From: Streptomyces mutomycini
GTDB taxonomy: Bacteria > Actinomycetota > Actinomycetes > Streptomycetales > Streptomycetaceae
Direction: 5' to 3'
Assembly: GCF_001700505.1 (NCBI RefSeq)
Contig: NZ_MAPV01000010.1
Location: 1 to 37,991, forward strand
DNA length: 37,991 nt
The position numbers and the translations under genes are program-made. The notes under the pieces are model-generated. The model saw only the letters and a list, made by a program, of their open reading frames with translations, had not been told where the DNA came from and did not search any database. Shown piece after piece: positions 24,926 through 34,100 of the stretch (position 1 is its first letter; each line of letters starts with the position of its first letter).

Positions 24926-24943
24926 TGCGCCGCCTCCGGACCC

Positions 24944-27900
24944 TTACGGGTTGCTGTTGATCTTGAAGGTGGAGGTGCTGTTCTTCACGTCCTGTGCGTT
25001 GCCGCTGAGCTTCAGCCCGTTGAACGTGACCTCGCCGACGGCGGGGCCCTGGCCCGCCTCCGGCATCTCGTTGGCCCAGAGCCCGAAGCCCGACTTCGCG
25101 TCGAAGGCGTCACCGCTCCTGCGCGCACCCGTGATGGAGATGTCGGTGAGCACCGTGTCCTTGATCGGGAACTGCGGCTGTCCTCCGACGTAGTTCGTCT
25201 GGAACATGATTCCGCTGTACGTCGGGTCGACGATGTCCACGTGCGAGATCCTGATGCCCTGGAAGACCTTCGATGCCGAGAAGAGCCAGATTCCGGGGAA
25301 GGTCTGCGTTCCCCAGAAATGACCGCCGGACCGCACCACCGACACGTTCTCGATCGCTGTGGGACCGGTCCCGAACCCGTTCATCGGATAGCCGAAGTCC
25401 AGCGAGCTGACCGTGATCCCGGCGTACACCAGGGTGTCGGCGATGAGGATGTTGCGGAAGGTGTTGTCGTAACCGCCGTACACGGCCACACCCGCGGCCC
25501 GCCAGGTGAGGATCGACGTGAGGTTCTCGTACACGTTGTTCTTCATGTCCGAGCCCCCGGAGTCGATCGCCGAGAACAGCGCGAAGCTGTCGTCCCCCGT
25601 GGCCCGTGCCTCGTTGTTGGTCACGTGGTTGTCCGTGGAGCCGTTGGTCATGTTGATGCCGTCGGCGAACATGTTCCGGATCCGCGAGTTCTTGATCGTG
25701 ACGCTGTCGGTGTTGGCACCCCAGTAGAGGCACACCATGTGTTCGTTCCAGATGTTGTCGATCACGATGTCGGAGACGTTCGAGAAGTCGAACACCTTGC
25801 CCGGCCCGTCGATACGGGACGTGTAGTTGCCGAAGTACGCGAAGTCCGAGAACGACGAACCCTTCGCACTGACCTCCGCACGGAACCCGATGTCGGTGTT
25901 GTCCTGCGTGGGCGGGGCTCGGAACCGGGTGAACCAGGGCCCGGCGCCGGCGACCTTCACGGCCTTGCCGTAGACCTGGAACTTGCTGGAGGTGGAGTAG
26001 TCACCGGCCGGCAGATAGACGCCCCTGAGGGTCCCCGTGCTGTCCATCCTGACCTTGTCCAGGGCGTTCTGGACGTCCTGGTGGGTGAAACCGGCGGGCA
26101 CGGTGTAGGTGGCCGGGTCCGGGTTCGCCACCTCGGTGACCTGTTCCAGGCTGACGAAGTCGATGGCGTAGGTGCTGGTGTTGGCCGTGTCCTTCTGCAG
26201 GCGGATCCTGCTGCCCGCCGGGACTGTCCTGCCCAGCAGGACGTTGGCCTCGTCGTAGATGTGCCGGGGCGCGCCGGAGCCTGGGTCGTTGCCCGGGCCG
26301 GTCTCGTTCCCGTAGAGCCAGGCGTACTTGGAGGTGAGGTCGATGGCCTTGAGGAACGTGCCGTCGACGTAGACGTTCAGCTTCGACTCGATGCCGCCGC
26401 CGCCCGCGGAGTCCGGGATGGAGTACCGGGTGACCAGGGTGTTGGTGGTCGCCCGGGTGGTGAACTCCACGTAGTTGCCGGTGCTGTCGAGGGTGACCGC
26501 CTTACGGCCGGACGCCTCGCCCGCGATGTCGCCGACGGTCCGGTTGGGGCCGACGACCTTCGCACCACCGCCGGCGACGCCGTCCTCGGCCTCGTACATG
26601 TCGTACGGCATGTCGGCGCCGCGTCCGACGAAGAGCGACTCCGTGCTGGTGTTGTTCGCGCGCTTCACCGGCAGCTCGTTGGCGTCGTCGGCGAGCACCA
26701 CCTTCACCGTGTACGACCCGTTGGCGGCCGTCCAGGTGCCCAGGGAGACGGGTGCCGTCGTGGCGCCGGCCGCGATGGCTCCGCTGTGCGCTCCGGTGAG
26801 GGTCTTCACCGCGGCGCCCTTGGAGTCGATCAGGCTCAGGGTGATGCCGTGGCTGCCGCTCGCGGATGCCACCGAGCCCTGGTTCTTCACGGTCGCGGAG
26901 AAGGTGACCGTGTCGCCGTTCGACGGGGCCGACGGGGAGGTCGTGACCGCGCTCGCCACGAGGTCCGAGCTGGAGACCGGCTTCACGACCAGCGGGGAGG
27001 CGGCGGTGAAGCGGTTGTCGGTCTCGTTCTGCTCGATGATCTCGCCCCCCGGGTCGACCACCGCGCCGAGCGTGTAGCTGCCCGCGTCGCGTGCTCCGAT
27101 GGACGCGGTGACCTGGGCGGAAGCGCCTGCGGCGAGAGCGCCCGCGGAGGCGGTTGCCACCTTGGACCCGCCGAGCTCGAAGTCCAGCTTGCCGGCGGGA
27201 GAGGCGACCGCACCCGTGTTGCGTACGGTCGCCGACAGGGTGACGGGGTCGGATTCCACCGGCGACGCGGGGGACGCCGTGACGGCCGAAACCTGAAGGT
27301 CAGGGTTGGGGGCCGGGGCGCCCAGCACCTGCAACTCGGCGACCTGACCGGCGCCGGACCCGGTGTTGGAGGTGAACTTCAGCTGGACGTCGGCCACCCG
27401 GGCCGTGACCGGGATCGTCACCGTGTTGCCCGTCGCGGGACTGAACGCGTAGTCCCTGGCGGCGGCCAGGCTGGTGAACGACGTGGCGTTCTGCTCCCGC
27501 CCGAGCACCTGGATGTTCTGGGTGCGCGCGCCCCAGCTGCTGTCGGGGTTGAGTCCGACGACGACGTTCTCGGTGTCGGCGTTGGCTCCCAGCTTGACGG
27601 TCAGCGTGTTCGGGTAGCTGCCGCCTACACCTTCCCAGTAGGTGGTGAGGGAGTTGTCGTTGGCGTTGGCCGCGACGTACGTGTGGACCACAGATGACGC
27701 GGTGATGGGCCGGGAGACGGCGAGGTTCGAGGCGGCGTTCGTCGATCCGTTGCGCGTCACGGTGTTGCTGGCGCCGGATACGTTGCCCGCCGCGTCCTTC
27801 GCGCGCACCACGTAGCTGACGGTGGTGGCCGCGGACTGGGTGTCGGTGCAGGTGGTGACATCGCCTGCGACGCTCCGGCGGAGCACGTTGCCGGCGTAGA

Positions 27901-29233
27901 CGTCGTAGCCGGTGACGCCCTTGTTGTCGGAGGAGGCCGTCCAGGTCAGCCTGATCTGCCCGGTCGACGGCTCGGTGAAGGCCAGGCCAGAGGGGGCGGT
28001 GGGAGCCTGGGTGTCACCCGAGTCGCCCTTGCGGGTGACGGTGTTGCTGTTGCCGGACACGTTGCCCGCCGCGTCCCTCGCCCGGACGTGGTAGGAGACG
28101 CTCTCGTCGGCGGGCCGGGTGTCGGTGTAGCTGGTGACGCCCCCCGCCACCGTGGTCAGCAGCGTGTTTCCGGCGTAGATGTCATAGCCGGTGACGCCGG
28201 TGTCGTCCGAGGACGCCTTCCAGGTCAGTCTGATCTGCCCGGTGGACGGCTCGCTGCAGGCCAGGTCGCCGGGCACCGTGGGCGCCTGCGTGTCACCGGT
28301 CGTGGGGCCGTAGACCTCCAGTTCCGACAGCTGGGCTGCGGGCTGGACGGAGTTGGCGGTGACGAGCACCCGGACGTAGCGGGTGGTGGTCGCGTCGAAG
28401 GAGATCGTCGTCGACCAGCCGCCCGCGGCATTGAAGGCGTACGCCTTGGACGCCGTCAGATCACTGAACCCCGAGCCGTTGGCGCTGCCCTGGACCTTCA
28501 GCGTCTGGGTCCGCTGTTCCCAGCCGTCCGGCAGCCGGAGCACCACCCGGTCGACCCGCACCGAGGAGCCCAGATCGGCCTGGAGCCACTGCGGGAGGGC
28601 GTTGTTCCTGCTCTCCCAGTAGCTGGCGCGGTTGCCGTCGTTGCCGTTGGCTGCGACATACGTCTCGGTGTGGCTGCTCGCGGTGAGCGTCCTGCCCGCG
28701 GCGAGGTTCGCCGACGAATCCCCCGCGGCGCGGACCTCGAGCTCGGAGAGCTGGGCGTTCTGCCGGCCAGTGTTGGCCGTGATGTTCACCCGCACGAAGC
28801 GGGTCTGTGTGGCCGGGAAGGAGATCCGCACCTCGTTGGAGGCAGCGGGGCCGAAGGCGTACGCGGCGGAGGTCTTCAGGGTCGAGAAGCTGGTTCCGTC
28901 GGCGCTTCCCTGCAACGAGAGGGTCTGCTGCCTGCCCTCCCAGCTCGCGGGAAGCTTCAGCCTCACCTCGTCCACCCGGGCGGTGGAGCCGAGGTCGGTC
29001 TGCACCCACTGCGGCAGCGCGCCGCCCGTCCCCTCCCAGTACGTGCCCTGGTCGCCGTCCGTGACGTTGCGGGCGGCGTACTCGTCGCCCGCGCTGCTCG
29101 CCGCTGCGCTCCGGCCTGCGGCGATGTTGGGTCCCTCGGCAGCCGAGGCGGTGAACGACGGCCATCCGATCATCAGAAGACTGGTCGTGACCACGGCGGA
29201 AAGGCACCGCCATCTCCAGCGTTGGGCTCTCAT
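24944..29233 (-). CDS. Secreted multidomain GH87-like alpha-1,3-glucanase
   Basis: 1429 aa from ATG 29233. Residues 1-32 are a Sec signal ending near ASA. Discoidin (F5/8 type C) domains lie at about 34-170 and 174-311, fibronectin III repeats at about 316-402 and 408-494, and a third discoidin-like domain at about 500-640. CARDB-like domains follow at about 645-750 and 757-868, then a CBM35/6-like domain at about 875-1032 (YEAEDGVAGGG). The C-terminal 390 residues form a right-handed beta-helix. It contains ADGINMTNG (Asp1191) and ATGDDSFALF (Asp1214, Asp1215), acidic residues placed as I remember for GH87 mutanases. It should cut insoluble alpha-1,3-glucan outside the cell. Another pectate-lyase-fold activity remains possible. 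It lies upstream of, and parallel to, an alpha-glucoside importer operon. Confidence 0.8.
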   Translation of the reverse strand: MRAQRWRWRCLSAVVTTSLLMIGWPSFTASAAEGPNIAAGRSAAASSAGDEYAARNVTDGDQGTYWEGTGGALPQWVQTDLGSTARVDEVRLKLPASWEGRQQTLSLQGSADGTSFSTLKTSAAYAFGPAASNEVRISFPATQTRFVRVNITANTGRQNAQLSELEVRAAGDSSANLAAGRTLTASSHTETYVAANGNDGNRASYWESRNNALPQWLQADLGSSVRVDRVVLRLPDGWEQRTQTLKVQGSANGSGFSDLTASKAYAFNAAGGWSTTISFDATTTRYVRVLVTANSVQPAAQLSELEVYGPTTGDTQAPTVPGDLACSEPSTGQIRLTWKASSDDTGVTGYDIYAGNTLLTTVAGGVTSYTDTRPADESVSYHVRARDAAGNVSGNSNTVTRKGDSGDTQAPTAPSGLAFTEPSTGQIRLTWTASSDNKGVTGYDVYAGNVLRRSVAGDVTTCTDTQSAATTVSYVVRAKDAAGNVSGASNTVTRNGSTNAASNLAVSRPITASSVVHTYVAANANDNSLTTYWEGVGGSYPNTLTVKLGANADTENVVVGLNPDSSWGARTQNIQVLGREQNATSFTSLAAARDYAFSPATGNTVTIPVTARVADVQLKFTSNTGSGAGQVAELQVLGAPAPNPDLQVSAVTASPASPVESDPVTLSATVRNTGAVASPAGKLDFELGGSKVATASAGALAAGASAQVTASIGARDAGSYTLGAVVDPGGEIIEQNETDNRFTAASPLVVKPVSSSDLVASAVTTSPSAPSNGDTVTFSATVKNQGSVASASGSHGITLSLIDSKGAAVKTLTGAHSGAIAAGATTAPVSLGTWTAANGSYTVKVVLADDANELPVKRANNTSTESLFVGRGADMPYDMYEAEDGVAGGGAKVVGPNRTVGDIAGEASGRKAVTLDSTGNYVEFTTRATTNTLVTRYSIPDSAGGGGIESKLNVYVDGTFLKAIDLTSKYAWLYGNETGPGNDPGSGAPRHIYDEANVLLGRTVPAGSRIRLQKDTANTSTYAIDFVSLEQVTEVANPDPATYTVPAGFTHQDVQNALDKVRMDSTGTLRGVYLPAGDYSTSSKFQVYGKAVKVAGAGPWFTRFRAPPTQDNTDIGFRAEVSAKGSSFSDFAYFGNYTSRIDGPGKVFDFSNVSDIVIDNIWNEHMVCLYWGANTDSVTIKNSRIRNMFADGINMTNGSTDNHVTNNEARATGDDSFALFSAIDSGGSDMKNNVYENLTSILTWRAAGVAVYGGYDNTFRNILIADTLVYAGITVSSLDFGYPMNGFGTGPTAIENVSVVRSGGHFWGTQTFPGIWLFSASKVFQGIRISHVDIVDPTYSGIMFQTNYVGGQPQFPIKDTVLTDISITGARRSGDAFDAKSGFGLWANEMPEAGQGPAVGEVTFNGLKLSGNAQDVKNSTSTFKINSNP
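27752..28288 (-). repeat. Tandem fibronectin III repeats within the glucanase
   Basis: Two adjacent repeats of about 87 codons are nearly alike: EPSTGQIRLTWKASSDD and EPSTGQIRLTWTASSDN, then TGYDIYAGN and TGYDVYAGN, then RDAAGNVSG and KDAAGNVSG. They are separated by a short linker. The similarity suggests recent duplication, or gene conversion keeping them alike. Confidence 0.8.
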
Positions 29234-29594
29234 AAGTCCCCGATCTTGGTCCTCGGCGTGGGAGACGCCGAAGACTCGACTCTGTCGGCACAGGTTTCTG
29301 CACATGCCGAGCTATGTTTTGCGCTTGACCGTCAGAGAATTGCAGAGAAGAACGAGAGCGTCCACGGTTGCGGCAGAAACCGGAACACGAAAGAGCGCAA
29401 CGAGGGCCGCACAAAAGAGGGCCACGAGGCATGTTTGCGAGGACAGCCTTCCGGGTCCACTGCCATGAAAGACACCGCAAACGATGTAAAAATTTTGCAC
29501 ACGAATGCAAGCCACCGGAAAGCACCTGCTCCACGGCACAACGAAGAGCGGGGCCCGCTGATCGCGGGCCCCGCTCCCATGAAGCCGGCCGGGG
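29234..29594. other. Promoter region of the GH87-like gene
   Basis: 361 nt without a convincing gene. It is locally A/T-rich (around 29480-29510), unlike the flanking genes. On the - strand TTGCAT (complement of 29505-29510) and TACATC (complement of 29483-29488) are spaced 16 nt and could be a promoter about 250 nt before the start. A small GGCGT/ACGCC hairpin lies at 29255-29269 in the leader. The far end holds the S8 protease terminator. No operator matching the others in this window is seen. Confidence 0.4.
29546..29576 (-). terminator. Perfect 13-bp hairpin after the S8 protease gene
   Basis: GAGCGGGGCCCGC (29546-29558) pairs exactly with GCGGGCCCCGCTC (29564-29576) around a 5-nt loop. 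It begins 18 nt after the protease stop on the - strand. Very stable and a confident terminator by position. Confidence 0.8.
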
Positions 29595-30776
29595 TCAGAG
29601 ACCGCCGGTGTACAGCAGCCGGTCCGGTGAACCGGAGCCGAGGCCCGTCAGGACATCCGGGGTCGCCTCACCGACGAGCCGGTCGGTGACTTCCCGCGGC
29701 GTCGCGTCGGGGTTCTGCTCCTTGTACAGGGCGGCCGCACCGGCGACGTGCGGGCCGGCCATGGACGTTCCGCTCAGCGTCGTGGAACCGCCGCCGAGGT
29801 TCGCGGACACGATGTCCACACCCGGCGCGTACAGGCCGACACAGGTGCCCCAGTTGCTGAACGTCGCCTGCCGGTCCCGGCCGTCACTGGCCCCCGCGGC
29901 GAGCACACCGCCGGCGCGCGCCGGGGAGACGTCGCAGGCGTCCTGGTCCTCGTTGCCCGCCGCGACCACGGGCAGGGTGCCCTCCGCCGCGAGCGCGTCG
30001 AACGCGTCGTCGACCGCCGCCGACGCGGGCCCGCCGAGGGAGGCGTTGACCACGGCCGGCTGCTCGGCGTTCCGGGCGATCCAGTCGAGGCCGGCGATGA
30101 TCCCGGCCCATGTGCCCGAACCCTCGCAGTTGAGCACCCGCACCGGCACGAGGGAGGCCGCGGAGGCGACACCGTACGTCGCGCCGGCCACGGTCCCGGC
30201 CACGTGCGTCCCGTGGCCGTTGCAGTCCTCACCGTTGCGGCCGTCGCCGATCGCGTCGTATCCGGCACCCACCCGGCCCCCGAACTCGCTGTGGTCGGAC
30301 TCGATGCCGGTGTCGAGGATGTACGCGGTCACACCCCGGCCCGTACCGTCCACGTCGTACGTGCCGTCCAACGGCAGATTCCGCTGGTCGACGCGGTCCC
30401 GCCCCCAGCTCCCCGCCGCGGCCCGCTTCGCCGCCGGCTCGGCGGCGGGCGGGGAGACGGATGCCTCGCTGTTCTCCTCGACTGCCTGGACCCCTGCCGC
30501 GCCGCGTACCCGCTCCAGCTGAGCGGGCGTCAGCGAGGCCGCGAAGCCGTGCAGGACCTTGCTGTACGTGAAGAGGGTGGCGACACCGAGCTGCTCGGCC
30601 ATGGCGGCCGGCTTCTGCTCGGCGGCGACGGTGACGATGTACTGACCGGGCACCGCCCGGGCCGACTTCTGCACCGGCACAAGAGTCTCGCCGGTGTCGG
30701 CCGTGGCCGTGGTGGTGCCGGTCAGGGGGGCGATCAGCAACAGGGCGGCCGGTGCCCAGTGGGCGCGCAGGCGCAT
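29595..30776 (-). CDS. Secreted subtilisin-like serine protease (S8 with I9 propeptide)
   Basis: 393 aa. Signal peptide at about 1-27, then an inhibitor-I9-type propeptide (PGQYIVTVAAE through VQAVEEN, about 43-103) that acts as folding chaperone and is cleaved off. The catalytic domain has Asp155 in YILDTGIES, His188 in NGHGTHVAGT and Ser338 in SGTSMAGPHVAG, with oxyanion Asn in AAGNED. This layout matches proteinase K-like secreted proteases of Streptomyces. ATG 30776 has AAGGGAG upstream. It is divergent from the rhamnosidase gene and ends at a strong hairpin. Substrate is probably general extracellular protein. Confidence 0.94.
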   Translation of the reverse strand: MRLRAHWAPAALLLIAPLTGTTTATADTGETLVPVQKSARAVPGQYIVTVAAEQKPAAMAEQLGVATLFTYSKVLHGFAASLTPAQLERVRGAAGVQAVEENSEASVSPPAAEPAAKRAAAGSWGRDRVDQRNLPLDGTYDVDGTGRGVTAYILDTGIESDHSEFGGRVGAGYDAIGDGRNGEDCNGHGTHVAGTVAGATYGVASAASLVPVRVLNCEGSGTWAGIIAGLDWIARNAEQPAVVNASLGGPASAAVDDAFDALAAEGTLPVVAAGNEDQDACDVSPARAGGVLAAGASDGRDRQATFSNWGTCVGLYAPGVDIVSANLGGGSTTLSGTSMAGPHVAGAAALYKEQNPDATPREVTDRLVGEATPDVLTGLGSGSPDRLLYTGGL

Positions 30777-30931
30777 GCGTACTCCCTTGAGACGGAGGAG
30801 CGGGTCGCGGACCCGTCAGGCCCGCGACGTGCGAACACCTGACCTTTCGTCCACATCCCCGGCGGGCCTGAGCCGCGTCAGCCGGACAGCGCAACGATCA
30901 GTACCGGGGCAGGCCCATTCGGCCCAGGACA

Positions 30932-30943
30932 TGAAAGGTTTCA
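30932..30943. promoter_or_regulatory. LacI-like operator, distal site
   Basis: TGAAAGGTTTCA has TGAAA/TTTCA arms around a GG centre and resembles the LacI-family consensus TGAAACGTTTCA. Its centre is 154 bp upstream of the similar proximal site. It lies between the divergent genes and could support looping or act on the protease promoter. Confidence 0.4.
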
Positions 30944-31048
30944 ACTCCTCCAGTGAGCGAAGGTAGACCGGCCGCAACTGGACGTCAACGCCTCGCACGG
31001 CAGGCTTGCGGACAGCAAGTCAGAAACAGCCCCATCGCGCCGGAAGTC

Positions 31049-31077
31049 TTGACAGGGACCGGTCACAACCTTAGCTT
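31049..31077 (+). promoter_or_regulatory. Near-consensus promoter of the rhamnosidase gene
   Basis: TTGACA at 31049-31054 and TAGCTT at 31072-31077 are separated by 17 nt, a good match to vegetative HrdB-type promoters, and unusually A/T-rich for this genome. The predicted transcript would start near 31084, giving a leader of about 40 nt. Confidence 0.65.
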
Positions 31078-31085
31078 CGCAGCAC

Positions 31086-31097
31086 TGAAACGATTCA
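31086..31097. promoter_or_regulatory. LacI-like operator at the rhamnosidase start site
   Basis: TGAAACGATTCA is one base pair away from the symmetric LacI-family operator TGAAACGTTTCA, with the typical central CG. It falls right at the predicted transcription start, where a bound repressor would block the promoter. No LacI-family gene lies in the window. Confidence 0.5.
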
Positions 31098-31123
31098 CCC
31101 TCGCATCGTTACGGAGCCGCGTT

Positions 31124-34100
31124 GTGATCAGCAGAAGACGACTGCTCAGCACCACCGCTGCCACCGCCGCGCTCGCCGCGGTGTCCGCACCCGCCGCCGG
31201 TGCGTCCGTACCGGGCGCGGGCCGCGCCCGCGTCACCGGGCCGACCGTCGAGTACGTGCGCCATCCGCTGGGTCTGGACACCCCGCGTCCACGACTGAGC
31301 TGGCCCATAGCGTCGGACAGTCCCGGCACGGCCCAGGCCGCCTACCAGGTGCGCGTGGCCACGGCGGTCGACGGCCTCGGGGACCCGGACGTCTGGGACA
31401 GCGGAAAGGTCGAGTCCGCGCAGTCCGTCCTCGTTCCGTACGCGGGACCCGCGCTGGCCTCCCGCACACGCTACTTCTGGTCCGTGCGGGTCTGGGACAC
31501 GGACGGCCGGGCGTCCGCGTGGAGCGAGCCGTCCTGGTGGGAGACCGGACTGCTGGAGGCATCGGACTGGTCGGCTGGGTGGATCACGGCCCCCTCGGCG
31601 CTGACCGGGACGCCCGCCCTGGACGACGCCTCGTGGATCTGGTTCCCCGAAGGGGACCCCGCCGTGGAGGCCCCTGCCGCCACCCGGTGGTTCCGCGGCC
31701 GGGTGGAGGTGCCGGAGGGGGTCACCCGGGCCCGTCTCGTCATGAGCGCCGACGACGGGTTCACCGCCCGGGTGAACGGCGTGCAGGTGGCGCACACGGA
31801 GGCGGACGGCCCGGCCGAGAACTGGAAGCGCCCCGTCCTCGTGGATGTGACGTCCCGCCTCTCCCCCGGCGTCCAGGTGATCGCCGTATCGGCGGCCAAT
31901 GCCGTCGCCGGCCCCGCCGGGCTTCTCGGAGCGCTGGAGCTGACGACCGCGGACGGTACGACCACCGTCGTCACCGACGCCGGCTGGCGGACCACCGACG
32001 AGGAGCCCCCGGAGGACTGGCATTCCGCCACCTACGACGACACCGCCTGGCCCGCCGCGAAGGTACTGGCCCGCTGGGGCTCCGGCCCCTGGGGCAAGGT
32101 GGTCACGGCCTACTCCCCCGCGACCCAGTTGCGCAGGGAGTTCCGGCTGGGCCGCAGACGCGTCGCGCGGGCCAGGCTCTACTCGACGGCCCTCGGCCTG
32201 TACGAGGTCTTCCTCAACGGTGAGCGCGTCGGCGAGGACCGGCTCGCCCCGGGCTGGACGGATTACGACAAGCGCGTCCAGTACCAGACGTACGACGTGA
32301 CCGGCCTGCTGGCGCCGGGCGGGAACGCGCTCGGGATCACGCTGGCGACCGGCTGGTACGCGGGGAACATCGCCTGGTTCGGACCTCATCAGTACGGCGA
32401 ACAGCCCGCTGCACTGGTTCAGTTGGAGGTGACCTTCAGTGACGGTTCGACCGAGCGCGTGGTGTCGGGGACCGACTGGCGCACCGCGGCCGGGCCCGTC
32501 ACCGGGGCGGACCTCATGGCGGGCGAGGACTACGACGCCCGGCTGGAGACCGACGGCTGGACCCGCACCGGTTTCGACGCGTCCGGCTGGCTCGCCGCCG
32601 ACCGCGTCGAAGGGGTCACGGCGGAGCTCGTCGCCGAAGTGGACGGCGCCTGCCGTGTCGAACGTGAGCTGACGGCCCGTGAGGTGACGGAGCCGAAGCC
32701 CGGGGTGTTCGTGTTCGACCTCGGCCAGAACATGGTGGGCGCCGCGCGCCTCACGGTGTCCGGACCGGCCGGGACCACGGTGCGGCTGCGGCACGCCGAG
32801 GTGCTCAACCCGGACGGCACGGTCTACACGGCCAATCTGCGCACGGCCCGCGCCACGGACACATACACCCTCAGGGGAGGTGGCAGGGAGACCTACGAGC
32901 CCCGCTTCACGTTCCACGGCTTCCGCTACGTCGAGGTGACGGGGTATCCCGGCACGCCGGGACGCGACGCGATCGTGGGCCGCGTCATCCACACCTCGGC
33001 GCCTTTCACCATGGACTTCACGACCGATGTCCCCATGCTCAACCAGCTCCACAGCAACATCACGTGGGGGCAGCGCGGCAACTTCCTCTCCATCCCGACG
33101 GACACCCCGGCACGCGACGAGCGCCTCGGCTGGACCGGCGACATCAACGTCTTCGCGCCAACCGCCGCGTACACGATGGAGTCGGCGCGCTTCCTCACCA
33201 AGTGGCTGTACGACCTGCGCGACGCCCAGACCTCCGAAGGCGCCTTCACGCACGTCGCACCCGACCTGCCTGGAGTCGGCAGTGGCGCGGCGGGCTGGGG
33301 GGACGCCGGGGTGACCGTGCCGTGGGCCCTGTACCAGGCGTACGGCGATGTGCGGGTGCTGGAGCAGTCCTGGTCCTCGATGCTCGGCTGGCTGGAGTAC
33401 CTGGAGGCCCACAGCACCGGACTGCTGCGCCCGGCGGACGGCTTCGGCGACTGGCTCAACATCGAGGACGAGACGCCCAAGGACGTCGCCGCCACGGCCT
33501 ACTTCGCCCACAGCGCCGATCTCGTGGCCCGGACGGCCGAGGTCCTTGGCAAGGACCCCGCGCCGTACCGGACTCTCTTCGGCCGGGTGCGCGCCGCCTT
33601 CCGCGGTGCGTACGTCTCGGCCGGCGGGCGGGTCAAGGGCGATACGCAGACGGCCTATGTGCTGGCCCTGTCCATGGATCTGCTGGCCGAGGACGACCGC
33701 GGGCCGGCGGCGGACCGCCTGGTGGCACTCATCGAGGCGAAGGGCTGGCATCTGTCGACGGGATTCCTCGGCACCCCACGGCTGCTGCCCGTGCTGACGG
33801 ACACCGGCCACACGGATGTCGCCTACCGGCTGCTGCTGCAACGGACCTTCCCGAGCTGGGGCTACCAGATCGACCGGGGCGCCACCACGATGTGGGAGCG
33901 CTGGGACTCGGTCCGGCCCGACGGCAGCTTCCAGGACGCGGGGATGAACTCCTTCAACCACTACGCGTACGGCTCGGTCGGGGAATGGATGTACGCGAAC
34001 ATCGCGGGCATCGCCCCCGGAGCCCCCGGCTTCCGGAAGATCGTCGTGCGGCCGCGGCCGGGCGGCGGGGTGACACAGGCCGAGGGCCGCTTCGACTCAC

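Larger units (their letters stand above)
24558..24943. other. Regulatory gap between sugar operon and GH87-like gene
   Basis: 386 nt without a gene. The 24558-24720 part is the leader and promoter of the sugar importer operon, relatively A/T-rich around 24640-24700, with a 16-bp imperfect palindrome. The 24880-24925 part holds a hairpin that would end the GH87-like transcript. Nothing else is recognisable. Confidence 0.6.
30777..31123. other. Divergent promoter region, S8 protease and rhamnosidase
   Basis: 347 nt without a gene between two divergently read secreted enzymes. It holds a near-consensus promoter for the rhamnosidase and two LacI-like operator sequences, listed separately. No clear promoter pair for the protease was found. 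Confidence 0.6.

Noticed and set aside
24700..24960. Short + strand open frame in the gap before the GH87-like gene
   Set aside because: No ribosome site or family similarity; it spans regulatory DNA and a terminator-like hairpin.
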